From Paenibacillus mangrovi (GTDB taxonomy: Bacteria; Bacillota; Bacilli; Paenibacillales; Paenibacillaceae): 64,000 nt of DNA. Shown here piece after piece: positions 10,465 through 19,064 of this stretch. The stretch covers positions 186,001 to 250,000 of the forward strand of contig NZ_JALIRP010000004.1 in the NCBI RefSeq assembly GCF_022898935.1, in the 5' to 3' direction. Numbering within the stretch: the stretch's first letter is position 1; each line of letters opens with the position of its first letter. The position numbers and the translations under genes are program-made. The notes below the pieces were generated by a model that was not told the DNA's origin, did not search any database, and saw only the letters and a program-made list of their open reading frames with translations.

Positions 10465-10516
10465 ACCGTTTATTAAGTACTTTGCAAAAATCCCTAAAAT
10501 GAGAGGAGCTTGCCAG

Positions 10517-11284
10517 ATGAATATCTTTGTACTGCTGAAGCAAACCTTCGATACCGAGGAAAGAATTGTCATTCAAAATGGGGAAATCTCCGATGACGGC
10601 GTGAAATACGTGATGAATCCTTACGATGAGTATGCTGTAGAGGAAGCGCTGCTTCAAAGAGACCAGCATGGCGGCACAATTACCGTCGTTGGCGTTGGTC
10701 CGGACCGTACGGCTGAAGCCTTACGGACTGCTCTGGCGATGGGTGCTGACGAGACTGTACTGATCAGTAGTACGGGTCTTGAAACGGATGAGTATTCGGT
10801 ATCCCGTCTGCTCGCGGCTTATCTCGGTCAACAGTCTTATGATCTTATTCTTGGCGGCAACTTCTCTGTGGACAGCGGCGGCGGACAGGTAGCGGTCAGA
10901 CTGGCACAGCTACTAGACATTCCGCACACATCTTCCATCACCAAGCTCACCATTAACGGACAAAAGGCAACTTTGGAACGCGATGCCGAAGGCGACACGG
11001 AAACGCTGGAGGTCTCCCTCCCTGCTGTCTTTACAGCGCAACAAGGCCTGAATGAGCCGCGTTACCCTTCCCTGCCTGGAATTATGAAAGCCAAGAAAAA
11101 GCCATTCCATCAAAAGACGGCTGCAGATCTTGGCGTAAGTGACAGCGAAGTGACAGCGAAAACGAAACGCGTCTCCCTCTCCTTGCCTCCGCAGCGCCAA
11201 GCCGGACGGATTCTTCAAGGAGATTATGCCCAGCAGGCGGCTGAGCTGGTACACCTGCTCCGAACGGAAGCTAAGCTGATCTAA
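10517..11284 (+). CDS. etfB: Electron transfer flavoprotein beta subunit
   Basis: EtfB of 255 residues, which binds AMP and with EtfA accepts electrons from acyl-CoA dehydrogenase. It starts MNIFVLLKQTFDTEE and contains VVGVGPDRTAEALRTALAMG and the C-terminal family segment QGLNEPRYPSLPGIMKAKKK. An in-frame ATG at 10499 lies before the ribosome site; GAGGAG at 10503-10508 sits 8 nt before the ATG at 10517, which fixes the start. Located 52 nt after fadR in the same operon. Confidence 0.94.
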   Translation: MNIFVLLKQTFDTEERIVIQNGEISDDGVKYVMNPYDEYAVEEALLQRDQHGGTITVVGVGPDRTAEALRTALAMGADETVLISSTGLETDEYSVSRLLAAYLGQQSYDLILGGNFSVDSGGGQVAVRLAQLLDIPHTSSITKLTINGQKATLERDAEGDTETLEVSLPAVFTAQQGLNEPRYPSLPGIMKAKKKPFHQKTAADLGVSDSEVTAKTKRVSLSLPPQRQAGRILQGDYAQQAAELVHLLRTEAKLI

Positions 11285-11387
11285 TTCATTTTCAGCATGA
11301 TGAATCGACATTCAAACGCCTTGCAAAGCATGAATCTACACATAAGGATTTCGCGAAATCCTGACCATATTAAGGAGGAATCTGGAA

Positions 11388-12362
11388 ATGGGTAAAACGT
11401 ATGTGGTAGTTGCAGAGGCCCGTGGGGGAAGCCTGCGTCAGGTTACTTTGGAAGCGATTCAGGCTGTTTCGATCGTCAAACAGGATGGTGACAGCACGGC
11501 AGGCGTACTGATTGGCTCGCAAATTACGCCGCTAGCCTCGGAGCTTGCAAACTATGTGGACGGTCAGGTTTACTCCATCGATCATCCTGATCTTGAAATG
11601 TATAATCCCGAAGCCTATTTGAATGTGATGAAAACCGTCTTTGAGCACGTAACGCCAGATGTGGTCGTGCTGGGCCATACCGCGCAGGGCCGCGACCTGG
11701 GTCCGACAATTGCTGCCCATATGGGTGCAGGCCAAATCTCCGATGTGACCGCCATTGAGAAAAATGGTAATGATGTGCTGTACACCCGTCCGCTGTATGC
11801 AGGCAAAGCCTTTGAACAAAAGCAGTTTACGGGCGGCACGCAGGTCATCACCGTCCGTCCGAATAATATCGATCCGGCGGCGGGGGCTTCTTCTCCCGCT
11901 GAAATTATCGAGCTGGAATATACGCCAAACGGTTCCCTTCGCTCCATTGTCAAAGACATCGTCCGCAAAACCTCCGGCAAGGTCGATCTGACCGAAGCCA
12001 AAATCGTCGTTTCCGGTGGTCGCGGCGTCAAAAGCGCAGAAGGTTTTAAGCCTCTCGAAGAGCTCGCCAATGTCCTGCATGGCGCTGTCGGCGCTTCACG
12101 CGCAGCGTGTGATGCCGGCTACTGCGACTATTCGATGCAGATCGGCCAAACCGGCAAAGTGGTGACGCCCGAAATCTATATCGCTTGCGGCATCAGCGGC
12201 GCGATTCAGCATTTGGCGGGCATGAGCCAATCCCGGATCATTATTGCGATCAACAAGGATCCGGAAGCGCCGATCTTCAAGGTCGCAGATTATGGCATCG
12301 TCGGAGATCTGTTTGAAGTCGTGCCTCTGCTGACGCAGGAATTCCGGAAGGTTTTGGTCTGA
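11388..12362 (+). CDS. etfA: Electron transfer flavoprotein alpha subunit
   Basis: EtfA of 324 residues, carrying the FAD of the EtfAB heterodimer. The C-terminal FAD domain shows VSGGRGVKSAEGF, VGASRAACDAGY, QIGQTGKVVTPEIYIACGIS and AINKDPEAPIFKVADYGIVG. A strong AAGGAGG precedes the ATG at 11388. It is the last gene of the fadR operon, closed by a hairpin at about 12388-12423. Electrons then probably pass to FadF. Confidence 0.95.
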   Translation: MGKTYVVVAEARGGSLRQVTLEAIQAVSIVKQDGDSTAGVLIGSQITPLASELANYVDGQVYSIDHPDLEMYNPEAYLNVMKTVFEHVTPDVVVLGHTAQGRDLGPTIAAHMGAGQISDVTAIEKNGNDVLYTRPLYAGKAFEQKQFTGGTQVITVRPNNIDPAAGASSPAEIIELEYTPNGSLRSIVKDIVRKTSGKVDLTEAKIVVSGGRGVKSAEGFKPLEELANVLHGAVGASRAACDAGYCDYSMQIGQTGKVVTPEIYIACGISGAIQHLAGMSQSRIIIAINKDPEAPIFKVADYGIVGDLFEVVPLLTQEFRKVLV

Positions 12363-12387
12363 TATCCTTAATAAACTTAAACTAGAA

Positions 12388-12423
12388 AGCATGTGGATGG
12401 GGCAGCGCATTCACATGTTTTTT
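12388..12423 (+). terminator. Terminator of fadR-etfBA
   Basis: CATGTG (12390-12395) pairs with CACATG (12412-12417), followed by a run of T. The loop is 16 nt, so the stem is modest, but it sits just after etfA. Confidence 0.6.
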
Positions 12424-12505
12424 CTATTCACTCATCCTTTTTCTTCCATTTTTCATACATTAGACAACATTTTCAGTATAAAATCTTAAAATTGAAAGAA
12501 AGGGG

Positions 12506-12556
12506 TTGCGGAATTTTCGAAAGTTGCTTACAATTTAACTATACAACGGATGTTGT
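12506..12556 (+). promoter_or_regulatory. azoR promoter with candidate operator
   Basis: TTGCGG (12506-12511) and TACAAT (12529-12534) are spaced by 17 nt. Just downstream, over the expected start site, lies the inverted repeat ACAAC-GGAT-GTTGT (12543-12556), a plausible repressor site. Azoreductase genes in Firmicutes are often controlled by thiol- or quinone-sensing repressors, but I cannot name the regulator from this site. Confidence 0.5.
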
Positions 12557-12649
12557 TACAAACTAAGAAGAAACACAAGAGATCTTAATTCGGTATTCAA
12601 CTTGATTTTCGCATCATCTTTGTGTTCAATCATTGGAGGAAAATACAGC

Positions 12650-13291
12650 ATGAACGTATTAGTCGTAAAAGCAAACAACCGTCCTGCTACAGAAGCAATT
12701 TCGAGCAAAATGTATGAAACATTCATGGAGGCTGTAAAAGGTGCCGAAAACCTGAATGTAACCACTTATGACGTATTCGCCGAGGACATGCCTTACTTCG
12801 GACAAGACTTGTTCAACGCGTTCGGCAAAATGCAAAATGGCACCGAATTGACAGACGTTGAAAGCCGCCTCGTGGCTGCCAAGCAAAAAGCAATGGACGC
12901 GCTGACTGCAGCAGACGTTGTCGTATTCGCCTTCCCGCTCTGGAACCTGACGATTCCTGCTAAACTTCAAACTTTCGTAGATTATGTATATGCAGCAGGT
13001 TTTGCATTCAAATATGATGCTGAGGGCAACATGATCCAGTTGATGACAGACAAAAAAGCAATCTTTCTGAACGCTCGCGGCGGATTCTACTCCGCTCCGG
13101 AAGCTGCTCCAATGGAGATGGCTGTTAACTATATGCGCAACGTTTTTGGCGGTGTATTCGGAATGGAAATCATCGGCGAAGTGATTATCGAAGGACACAA
13201 TGCACAACGTGACAAAGCAGATCAAATCATTCAAGAAGGTCTTCGTCAAGTGACTGAAGTGGCCAACAAATTGGTGCTTCAACACGCTTAA
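12650..13291 (+). CDS. azoR: FMN-dependent NADH-azoreductase
   Basis: Flavodoxin-fold reductase of 213 residues. It shows MNVLVVKANNRP at the N-terminus for FMN phosphate binding and the family motif FAFPLWNLTIPAKLQTFVDY (about 102-121), then LNARGGFYS. Such enzymes reduce quinones and azo compounds with NADH through a two-electron route. An upstream ATG at 12602 has no ribosome site, whereas TTGGAGGA sits 9 nt before 12650. It is monocistronic between two terminators. Confidence 0.9.
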   Translation: MNVLVVKANNRPATEAISSKMYETFMEAVKGAENLNVTTYDVFAEDMPYFGQDLFNAFGKMQNGTELTDVESRLVAAKQKAMDALTAADVVVFAFPLWNLTIPAKLQTFVDYVYAAGFAFKYDAEGNMIQLMTDKKAIFLNARGGFYSAPEAAPMEMAVNYMRNVFGGVFGMEIIGEVIIEGHNAQRDKADQIIQEGLRQVTEVANKLVLQHA

Positions 13292-13320
13292 TATCGATAT
13301 TATGAACGAATAAGTTTATC

Positions 13321-13372
13321 AAAACACCCTTTGGATCTGAACGTTATGCTCAGAACCCGAGGGTGTTTTTGT
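13321..13372 (+). terminator. azoR terminator
   Basis: AACACCCT and AGGGTGTT form the stem with a loop of about 30 nt, followed by TTTTGTTT. It closes the azoreductase unit before the queuosine leader. Confidence 0.7.
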
Positions 13373-13458
13373 TTATAAGAATATGCCGCATAGGCTGTAA
13401 TCCATATTTTGGAGGACTCCTCGAGGAGTAGCTATGTGTATCCACCTTAATAGAGTTA

Positions 13459-13467
13459 TGTTATAAT
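13459..13467 (+). promoter_or_regulatory. Extended -10 promoter of queCDEF
   Basis: TG-T-TATAAT (13459-13467) is an extended -10 element; no convincing -35 is visible 17 nt upstream. A start near 13473 would give a leader of about 220 nt containing the preQ1 riboswitch. Confidence 0.5.
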
Positions 13468-13502
13468 GAGTCCGCGCCAAACGTGCGCCAACAGAAGAAA
13501 GT

Positions 13503-13528
13503 CCGGCTGCGGCCCATGCCGCCTCCGG
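13503..13528 (+). other. GC-rich hairpin directly upstream of the preQ1 aptamer
   Basis: CCGG(CT)GCGGC-CCAT-GCCGC(CT)CCGG folds into a symmetric hairpin with a 2x2 internal loop, ending 2 nt before the preQ1 aptamer. It is not part of the standard preQ1-I fold and its function is unknown. Confidence 0.6.
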
Positions 13529-13529
13529 G

Positions 13530-13562
13530 AGAGGTTCGCGAACTCCCTCTATAAAAAACTAA
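13530..13562 (+). ncRNA. preQ1-I riboswitch aptamer
   Basis: The stretch AGAGGTTCGCGAACTCCCTC, followed by TATAAAAAACTAA, matches the very small preQ1-I aptamer of Bacillus (AGAGGTTC...CCTC then the A-rich tail ending ACTAA that docks in the pseudoknot). It precedes queC by 130 nt, the expected context, so binding of preQ1 should switch off the queuosine operon. The aptamer is directly recognisable; the switching mechanism is inferred from the following hairpin. Confidence 0.92.
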
Positions 13563-13567
13563 GACTG

Positions 13568-13603
13568 CCCTCCAAGGCTTATTTCCTGTTGGGTTTGTTT
13601 TTT
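13568..13603 (+). terminator. Candidate riboswitch-controlled terminator
   Basis: An imperfect hairpin, CCC(TC)CA(A)GG with CC-TG-(TT)GGG, is followed by TTTGTTTTTT. It starts 5 nt after the preQ1 aptamer, the expected place for a transcriptional expression platform. The stem is interrupted, so confidence is moderate. Confidence 0.45.
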
Positions 13604-13692
13604 CGAGACAGTTCAAGACCCTCTCTCTTCGAAGGTAGAAGCGGACATAGTTCCACTTGTACAACACATTTTGAAGATGGAGAGGTTTTTTT

Positions 13693-14361
13693 ATGCTTAA
13701 AAACGAAAAAGCGGTTGTCGTATTCAGCGGCGGCCAAGACAGCACCACCTGCCTGTTCTGGGCACAACAGCAATTCGCGGAAGTCGAGACGGTAACGTTT
13801 GACTACGGCCAGCGGCACCGACTCGAGATTGAATGCGCTCAAGCGATCGCGAAGGAACTCGGCTTCAAGAACACCGTTCTCGATATGAGTCTTCTGAATC
13901 AGCTCGCGCCCAATGCGCTTACCCGAAACGACATCGAGATTACGCAGGAAGAAGGTCAGCTTCCTAGCACCTTCGTTGAAGGACGTAATCATTTGTTCCT
14001 CAGCTTTGCAGCCGTTCTGGCCAAGGTATCTGGTGCGAGACATCTGGTGACCGGCGTATGCGAAACGGATTTCAGCGGATACCCTGATTGCCGGGATTCT
14101 TTCGTCAAATCCCTGAATGTCACGTTGAACCTGGCCATGGACTATAATTTCGTCATTCACACTCCGCTGATGTGGCTGGATAAAGCCGAAACCTGGGCGA
14201 TGGCGCATGAATTAGGCGCGTTTAAATTTGTACGTGAACGTACGCTCACCTGCTATAACGGCATCATCGGCGACGGGTGCGGCGAATGTCCTTCTTGTGA
14301 GCTGCGGCGTAAAGGACTGGAGCAGTTCTTGCAGGGCCAGACACGGGAGATCAGACAATGA
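13693..14361 (+). CDS. queC: 7-cyano-7-deazaguanine synthase QueC
   Basis: ATP-dependent enzyme of 222 residues that converts 7-carboxy-7-deazaguanine to preQ0. The PP-loop [10 protein letters not shown] is at 11-20, and a C-terminal zinc site is visible in [21 protein letters not shown] lies 7 nt before the ATG. First gene of queCDEF, downstream of the preQ1 riboswitch; its stop overlaps the queD start (ATGA). Confidence 0.96.
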   Translation: MLKNEKAVVVFSGGQDSTTCLFWAQQQFAEVETVTFDYGQRHRLEIECAQAIAKELGFKNTVLDMSLLNQLAPNALTRNDIEITQEEGQLPSTFVEGRNHLFLSFAAVLAKVSGARHLVTGVCETDFSGYPDCRDSFVKSLNVTLNLAMDYNFVIHTPLMWLDKAETWAMAHELGAFKFVRERTLTCYNGIIGDGCGECPSCELRRKGLEQFLQGQTREIRQ

Positions 14362-14849
14362 GCGGGACACCGGGAGCATTTCGCATCGTTGACCGCCTGC
14401 AGCAGTTCGGCACAGACATCACGGCCGCAGATTTAAAATACAAGCATTACCGCGTGATGGTCAGTAAGGAATTCACCTTCGACGCTGCCCATCACCTACA
14501 CGCTTACGAAGGAAAGTGCAAAAATTTGCATGGTCATACCTATAAAGCGGTGTTCGGCATCAGCGCATATCCGAATGAGATCGGCATTGCGGCCGACTTC
14601 GGACTGGTAAAGGACATCTGGAAACAAAGAATTGAGCCTTATCTGGACCACCGTTACCTAAATGAGACCCTTCCTCTCATGAATACGACGGCAGAAAATA
14701 TGGTCATCTGGCTCTATGAGCAAATGGAAGCCGGGCTGGCATCTCAGCCATATGCAGAATTGATTGATCAAGGGCGAACCGAATTTGTACGTTTGTATGA
14801 AACGCCAACTAGCTATGCCGAGTTCCGCCGGGAGTGGGTAGAGTCATGA
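14358..14849 (+). CDS. queD: 6-carboxy-5,6,7,8-tetrahydropterin synthase QueD
   Basis: Pterin-synthase-fold enzyme of 163 residues that makes 6-carboxy-tetrahydropterin from dihydroneopterin triphosphate. AAHHLH and CKNLHGHTY supply the zinc histidines and the catalytic cysteine (about 44-62), with YLDHRYLN further on. The first 30 or so residues extend beyond the compact E. coli protein, as in other Bacillales. It overlaps both neighbours by ATGA, so the three genes are translationally coupled. Confidence 0.94.
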   Translation: MSGTPGAFRIVDRLQQFGTDITAADLKYKHYRVMVSKEFTFDAAHHLHAYEGKCKNLHGHTYKAVFGISAYPNEIGIAADFGLVKDIWKQRIEPYLDHRYLNETLPLMNTTAENMVIWLYEQMEAGLASQPYAELIDQGRTEFVRLYETPTSYAEFRREWVES

Positions 14850-15604
14850 GTGAAGTGAAGAGTTTAGTCAAAGCCGCTTCCCCCATTCCAGTTCTGGAAA
14901 TCTTCGGACCCACGGTCCAAGGCGAAGGCATGGTCATCGGCCAAAAAACGATGTTCGTCCGCACCGCTGGCTGCGACTACCGCTGCTCCTGGTGCGATTC
15001 CGCCTTTACTTGGGACGGCAGCGGTGTTAAGGATATCCGGAAAATGGACGCCAAAGCGATTTGGGATGAGCTGAAATGCATCGGTGGGGACCGTTTTTCA
15101 CATGTGACCCTTTCCGGCGGGAACCCACTTCTGCTTCCCCAACTCTCTTCCCTCGTATCCTTGCTGAAAGCTTACGGTATCCGGATGGCTGTGGAAACGC
15201 AGGGAACGCGTTGGCAGGATTGGCTAACGGAAATTGATGAAGTAACGATTTCTCCGAAGCCGCCAAGCTCGGGAATGGCCACGGATTGGGATAAGCTCGA
15301 CGGCATCGTGAACAGACTGGGCAGTCGTCCTGAAAGATATGCTTACAGCCTAAAGGTCGTTATTTTCGATGATCATGATCTGGAATACGCCCAGACTGTA
15401 CACAACCGTTATCCCAACGTACCGATGTTTTTGCAGGTCGGAAATTCGGATGTGACGCGGATGGACAAAGACACGCATGCCGCCGAGCTGATAAAACAAT
15501 ATGAAGCACTGATCGACAAGGTTATGACATCTGAGGTTTTGAACGATGTGCGGGTACTCCCGCAGCTTCACACGCTGGTGTGGGGTAACAAACGCGGCGT
15601 TTAA
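14846..15604 (+). CDS. queE: 7-carboxy-7-deazaguanine synthase QueE (radical SAM)
   Basis: Radical SAM enzyme of 252 residues that contracts the pterin ring to 7-carboxy-7-deazaguanine. The cluster motif CDYRCSWC gives Cys43, Cys47 and Cys50; SGGNPLL is the SAM-contacting segment. The frame opens earlier at 14834, but the ATG at 14846 overlaps the queD stop in the pattern shared with the queC/queD junction and is preferred. The product then goes to QueC. Confidence 0.94.
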   Translation: MSEVKSLVKAASPIPVLEIFGPTVQGEGMVIGQKTMFVRTAGCDYRCSWCDSAFTWDGSGVKDIRKMDAKAIWDELKCIGGDRFSHVTLSGGNPLLLPQLSSLVSLLKAYGIRMAVETQGTRWQDWLTEIDEVTISPKPPSSGMATDWDKLDGIVNRLGSRPERYAYSLKVVIFDDHDLEYAQTVHNRYPNVPMFLQVGNSDVTRMDKDTHAAELIKQYEALIDKVMTSEVLNDVRVLPQLHTLVWGNKRGV

Positions 15605-15636
15605 GACGTCAGCTACCTAAAGGAGGAACATACAAG

Positions 15637-16134
15637 ATGACAGGCAGACAGCCCGAAGAAATGAAAGATTTAACGCTTCTTGGCAATCAAGGGACGAAAT
15701 ATGTGTTTCAGTATGCACCCGAGGTGCTCGAGAGCTTTGACAATAAACATGCGTACCGCGATTATTTCGTCAAATTCAATTTTCCCGAGTTTACGAGCCT
15801 GTGCCCGATTACCGGCCAGCCGGATTTCGCCACGCTCCATATCAGCTATATTCCGGACGAGAAAATGGTAGAAAGCAAATCGCTGAAGCTCTATCTATTC
15901 AGCTTCCGTAATCACGGAGATTTCCATGAGGACTGCATGAACATCATCATGAATGATCTCATCAAGCTCATGGACCCGCGTTACATCGAGGTATGGGGCA
16001 AATTCACACCTCGCGGCGGAATATCCATCGATCCTTACTGCAACTATGGCAAGCCGGGAACCAAATTTGAACAAATGGCCGAACAGCGCCTGATGAATCA
16101 TGACTTGTATCCGGAGAAGATCGATAACCGATAA
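15637..16134 (+). CDS. queF: NADPH-dependent preQ0 reductase QueF
   Basis: Small T-fold reductase of 165 residues that reduces preQ0 nitrile to the preQ1 amine, the ligand of the upstream riboswitch. The catalytic cysteine is in [11 protein letters not shown] (Cys56, Asp63) and ESKSLKLY with FRNHGDFHE forms the substrate site. This is the short unimodular type, as in B. subtilis. AAGGAGG precedes the ATG. Last gene of the operon, closed by a perfect 14-bp hairpin. Confidence 0.96.
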   Translation: MTGRQPEEMKDLTLLGNQGTKYVFQYAPEVLESFDNKHAYRDYFVKFNFPEFTSLCPITGQPDFATLHISYIPDEKMVESKSLKLYLFSFRNHGDFHEDCMNIIMNDLIKLMDPRYIEVWGKFTPRGGISIDPYCNYGKPGTKFEQMAEQRLMNHDLYPEKIDNR

Positions 16135-16175
16135 GCAAGAAGTTAATTCTAGAACGGTATTACTTTTAAATTGCA

Positions 16176-16209
16176 CACAAAAAGCCGCAGAAAAATGCGG
16201 CTTTTTGTG
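16176..16209. terminator. Bidirectional terminator between queF and the anti-sigma gene
   Basis: CACAAAAAGCCGCA and TGCGGCTTTTTGTG form a perfect 14-bp stem with a 6-nt loop. A-rich and T-rich flanks on both sides suit the convergent queF (+) and anti-sigma (-) genes. Confidence 0.9.
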
Positions 16210-16212
16210 TTT

Positions 16213-17052
16213 TTATTGCTGACCATTCACTTTGATTCGCAATGCTACCGGTCCCGTTTGAACGTGGCTGCCTCCCTTGGGCTCCAGACTGATCACAATC
16301 TGATCCGGATCAACGGGACCATATCCGTAATAGTAACCTTTCCCATGCGAATTTCGCGTAAGCAGCATACCATCACTAACGGGCTGCTGTTCTTGCTGAA
16401 GCCATATTTGATAATCCTTTTCACGCGTTGGTTTCAGCCCGTCTACGACAATCAGAAGCTCTCCCGAATTTCGGTTAATCCATACTCCCCCGGAACCATG
16501 CATTGGCGGCATTGGTGAGATCGGGTACTGCTCATAGGCTGCGGACTGCATCACGGCGATTTTGGATGATACCTCACCATCGATAGATTCCGCGGAAGGT
16601 ACAACCTGCTGCTTCATCGAAAACAAGCCTGCAAGCAGAAATACGGCCACAGCTGCGCTTGCGGCACCGGGTAGGATAAACCGGCGGTTTCGAGCGAACC
16701 AGATGCCTGCCGAGCGCAGGTACGCGCGCATTCGAAGCTTTCTCCCCATACGTGCAGGAGGTATCAAACTTCGTTCCGGAGATGGTACCTCGATATGGTG
16801 TCCATCATCAACACTTCCATCCACGCCATCAACGGTCAGGCAAAATCCCTCCAGTTCCGGCAACTGCATTACCTGTTCCCACTCCTGTAGTCGTTCTGCA
16901 CAATGAGAGCATGTGGCAGCATGAACTGCTACGCCCGCCCTTTCACTCTCAGGCAGCCGATTCATGACATAATCGACCAGCTTTTCTTCGGGTAGAAAGT
17001 GACAAACCGCATCTTCTGCTTCATTCCCATTTTCCGGTCTTGATGAAGGCAT
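16213..17052 (-). CDS. Anti-sigma factor, zinc-finger type with RskA-like C-terminus
   Basis: Membrane protein of 279 residues. The N-terminal domain has the zinc anti-sigma motif H-x3-C-x2-C (His44, Cys48, Cys51 in HAATCSHC). One transmembrane helix follows (FILPGAASAAVAVFLLAGLF), then an extracytoplasmic domain like RskA (anti-sigma-K), ending VALRIKVNGQQ. A GTG nine nt upstream overlaps the ribosome site AAGGGAGG; the ATG at 17052 is spaced 8 nt from it and is preferred. It overlaps the end of the ECF sigma gene by about 30 nt, so the two should be co-expressed as a sigma/anti-sigma pair. The inducing signal is unknown. Confidence 0.85.
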   Translation of the reverse strand: MPSSRPENGNEAEDAVCHFLPEEKLVDYVMNRLPESERAGVAVHAATCSHCAERLQEWEQVMQLPELEGFCLTVDGVDGSVDDGHHIEVPSPERSLIPPARMGRKLRMRAYLRSAGIWFARNRRFILPGAASAAVAVFLLAGLFSMKQQVVPSAESIDGEVSSKIAVMQSAAYEQYPISPMPPMHGSGGVWINRNSGELLIVVDGLKPTREKDYQIWLQQEQQPVSDGMLLTRNSHGKGYYYGYGPVDPDQIVISLEPKGGSHVQTGPVALRIKVNGQQ

Positions 17053-17638
17053 GCGGCTCACCTCCCTTCTCTGCTTGTTTCACATGTTGATCTTCCAGTT
17101 GTACCCGCATATTTCGGATTCCATAACGGATGAGGGATTTCACCGTACCCACGGGCTTCTGCATTTGCTCCGCCAGCTCCCGGTGCGACAGCTGCATCAT
17201 ATAACTACCGTAAAGAGCCAGCCGCTGCAAAGCAGGAAGATTGCGAAGTGCACCTCTTAACCGTTCCTGCTCGAAATTCCGTAAAGCTTCCCGTTCGGCA
17301 GATTCCGGCTGCCCGGTCCAAATCGGCTCCGTTGGATCTTCTCCACACCGTTCCGCAGCGGCGGTCCGTTCTTTCTTTCTTAACCTGTCTATGGCCCTGC
17401 TGCGCACGCGTACGGCGAGCCAAGCTTCAACGCTTCCCCGCTCCGGATCATACTGCCCAGCCTTTTGCATGACTTCAATGAATATTTCTTGACACACATC
17501 TTCTGCCTCCGCCTCATCCTTCATCCAATAATCCGCCAGCCGATATACCATCGGAGCGAACCTTTCATAGAAGAGGTTGAAGGCTGAAGTCGATCCTTCC
17601 GCAATTCCCCTCAACCATTCGGCAGGATTTTCTTCCAT
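17021..17638 (-). CDS. ECF-type RNA polymerase sigma factor
   Basis: Sigma-70 family protein of 205 residues with region 2 (FNLFYERFAPMVYRLA, DEAEAEDVCQEIFIEV) and region 4 (LSHRELAEQMQKPVGTVKSL) joined by a polar linker, and no region 3 or 1. This is a SigK-like ECF factor held by the zinc-finger anti-sigma encoded immediately downstream. The GGGGGG ribosome site is 6 nt before the ATG. I could not find a clear ECF promoter upstream, so autoregulation is likely by analogy but not shown. Confidence 0.9.
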   Translation of the reverse strand: MEENPAEWLRGIAEGSTSAFNLFYERFAPMVYRLADYWMKDEAEAEDVCQEIFIEVMQKAGQYDPERGSVEAWLAVRVRSRAIDRLRKKERTAAAERCGEDPTEPIWTGQPESAEREALRNFEQERLRGALRNLPALQRLALYGSYMMQLSHRELAEQMQKPVGTVKSLIRYGIRNMRVQLEDQHVKQAEKGGEPHAFIKTGKWE

Positions 17639-17898
17639 TAATGTCCCCCCCTACAGAACAGATGCATCGCAAAATGGACGCTTCATCTTAAACTTCACTG
17701 CCTATTTCCACGAACAGACAAGATGACTTATTCACAACATTGTAGCAGAAGAACATGCAGCCAGATTCAAACTCAATCTGTTTTTATCTATTTTTCAGCA
17801 AACTTTTATCTTATTTTAAGCTTTCTATAAATCCAAAACTCCCTTTAGGATCGTAATCATGTTGAACAAAACAAATCAGTTTAGGAGGATTATCATTC

Positions 17899-19062
17899 AT
17901 GACGCGTTTCCTTAGGAACATCAAATTAACGAGTCTGCTTCTGATTTTTACTCTTGTAGTCGGACCGCTGCTCGGCGTAGTGCCGGCACATGCTTCCGGA
18001 GGGGTGAGCTTGTATACGACGTATACATCCATCTCCGTTCCTCCGGGTGAATCATTGAACTATAACGTAGAGCTAAGAAATAATACGGACAGTATGGTAA
18101 CCGTCCCTCTGGCCATTAAGGATCTTCCCAAAGGCTGGACAGCCAAAATGACAGGCGACGGCTGGGATCTCAATGAGATTTCGGTGATGCCGAATACAGC
18201 GCAATCCATTTCCCTTGCCGTTACCGTTCCGATGCAAATTGATAAGGGAACCTATCACTTTACGCTGACCGCCGGAAGCCTGGCATCACTGCCTCTAACG
18301 GTCCAAATTACTGAAAAAGGAACCTACCAAACAGAGCTGACCACGGATCAGGCCAATTTGGAAGGCCATTCGGACGCCACCTTTACGTACTCGGTTAATT
18401 TGACAAATCGTACTGCGGAAAAGCAAACCTACGCACTGACCGCTCAAGCGGAACCAGGCTGGGACGTGACCTTTAGCGCAGACGGTAAACAGGTATCATC
18501 CGTAGAGGTTGATCCGGGTGCCAGCAAAGCGATTACAGTTGATATCAAACCGGCTGAGAATGTAACCAAAGGAACTTTTAAAATTCCGATTCGCGCTGCA
18601 AATCAGTCCACCAATTCCGAGCTCGTTCTGGAAGCCGCCATCTCAGGAAAATACAGCTTAGAGTTGACAACTCCGAGCGGACTACTCAGCACAGATGTCA
18701 AAGCTGGTGGAGACAAGACGGTCGAGCTGCAGGTGAAGAACACAGGAACAGCCGATTTAACCGATATCAATCTGACGTCCACCACCCCATCCAACTGGGA
18801 AGTTACGTTTAATCCAAAAACAATTGACAAGCTTGCAGCAGGTAAATCCACTACCGTAGAAGCCAAAATAACCTCTAGTGACAAAGCCATCGCAGGTGAT
18901 TATGTTACCGACATGACAGCCCAGGCTGCAGAAGCCTCTGCAACAGCGACCTTCAGGGTTGCGATTAAAGGCTCCGTACTGTGGGGATGGATCGGCGTGC
19001 TGATCATTCTGGCAATTTTCGGTGGAATCTATGTACTTATTCGCAAATATGGGAGGAGATAA
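17899..19062 (+). CDS. NEW3-domain membrane protein, ABC-exporter associated
   Basis: Protein of 387 residues with an N-terminal signal sequence (basic start, hydrophobic LTSLLLIFTLVVGPLLGV, VPAHASG cleavage region), three or so immunoglobulin-like NEW3/CARDB-like repeats (phrases such as LKNTGT, NRTAEKQTYAL, DPGASKAITVDIKP), and a C-terminal membrane helix ending KYGRR. Most of it should therefore face outside, held by the tail. TAGGAGG precedes the ATG. The ABC ATPase gene starts 2 nt after its stop, so it likely serves that transporter as an accessory protein. The substrate is unknown. Confidence 0.8.
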   Translation: MTRFLRNIKLTSLLLIFTLVVGPLLGVVPAHASGGVSLYTTYTSISVPPGESLNYNVELRNNTDSMVTVPLAIKDLPKGWTAKMTGDGWDLNEISVMPNTAQSISLAVTVPMQIDKGTYHFTLTAGSLASLPLTVQITEKGTYQTELTTDQANLEGHSDATFTYSVNLTNRTAEKQTYALTAQAEPGWDVTFSADGKQVSSVEVDPGASKAITVDIKPAENVTKGTFKIPIRAANQSTNSELVLEAAISGKYSLELTTPSGLLSTDVKAGGDKTVELQVKNTGTADLTDINLTSTTPSNWEVTFNPKTIDKLAAGKSTTVEAKITSSDKAIAGDYVTDMTAQAAEASATATFRVAIKGSVLWGWIGVLIILAIFGGIYVLIRKYGRR

Positions 19063-19064
19063 TC

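Noticed and set aside
11532..12080. 182-codon frame antisense to etfA
   Set aside because: etfA is clearly the coding strand; the frame has no family features.
17639..17898. ECF-type autoregulated promoter upstream of the sigma gene
   Set aside because: Several partial matches were seen but none with proper -35/-10 spacing.
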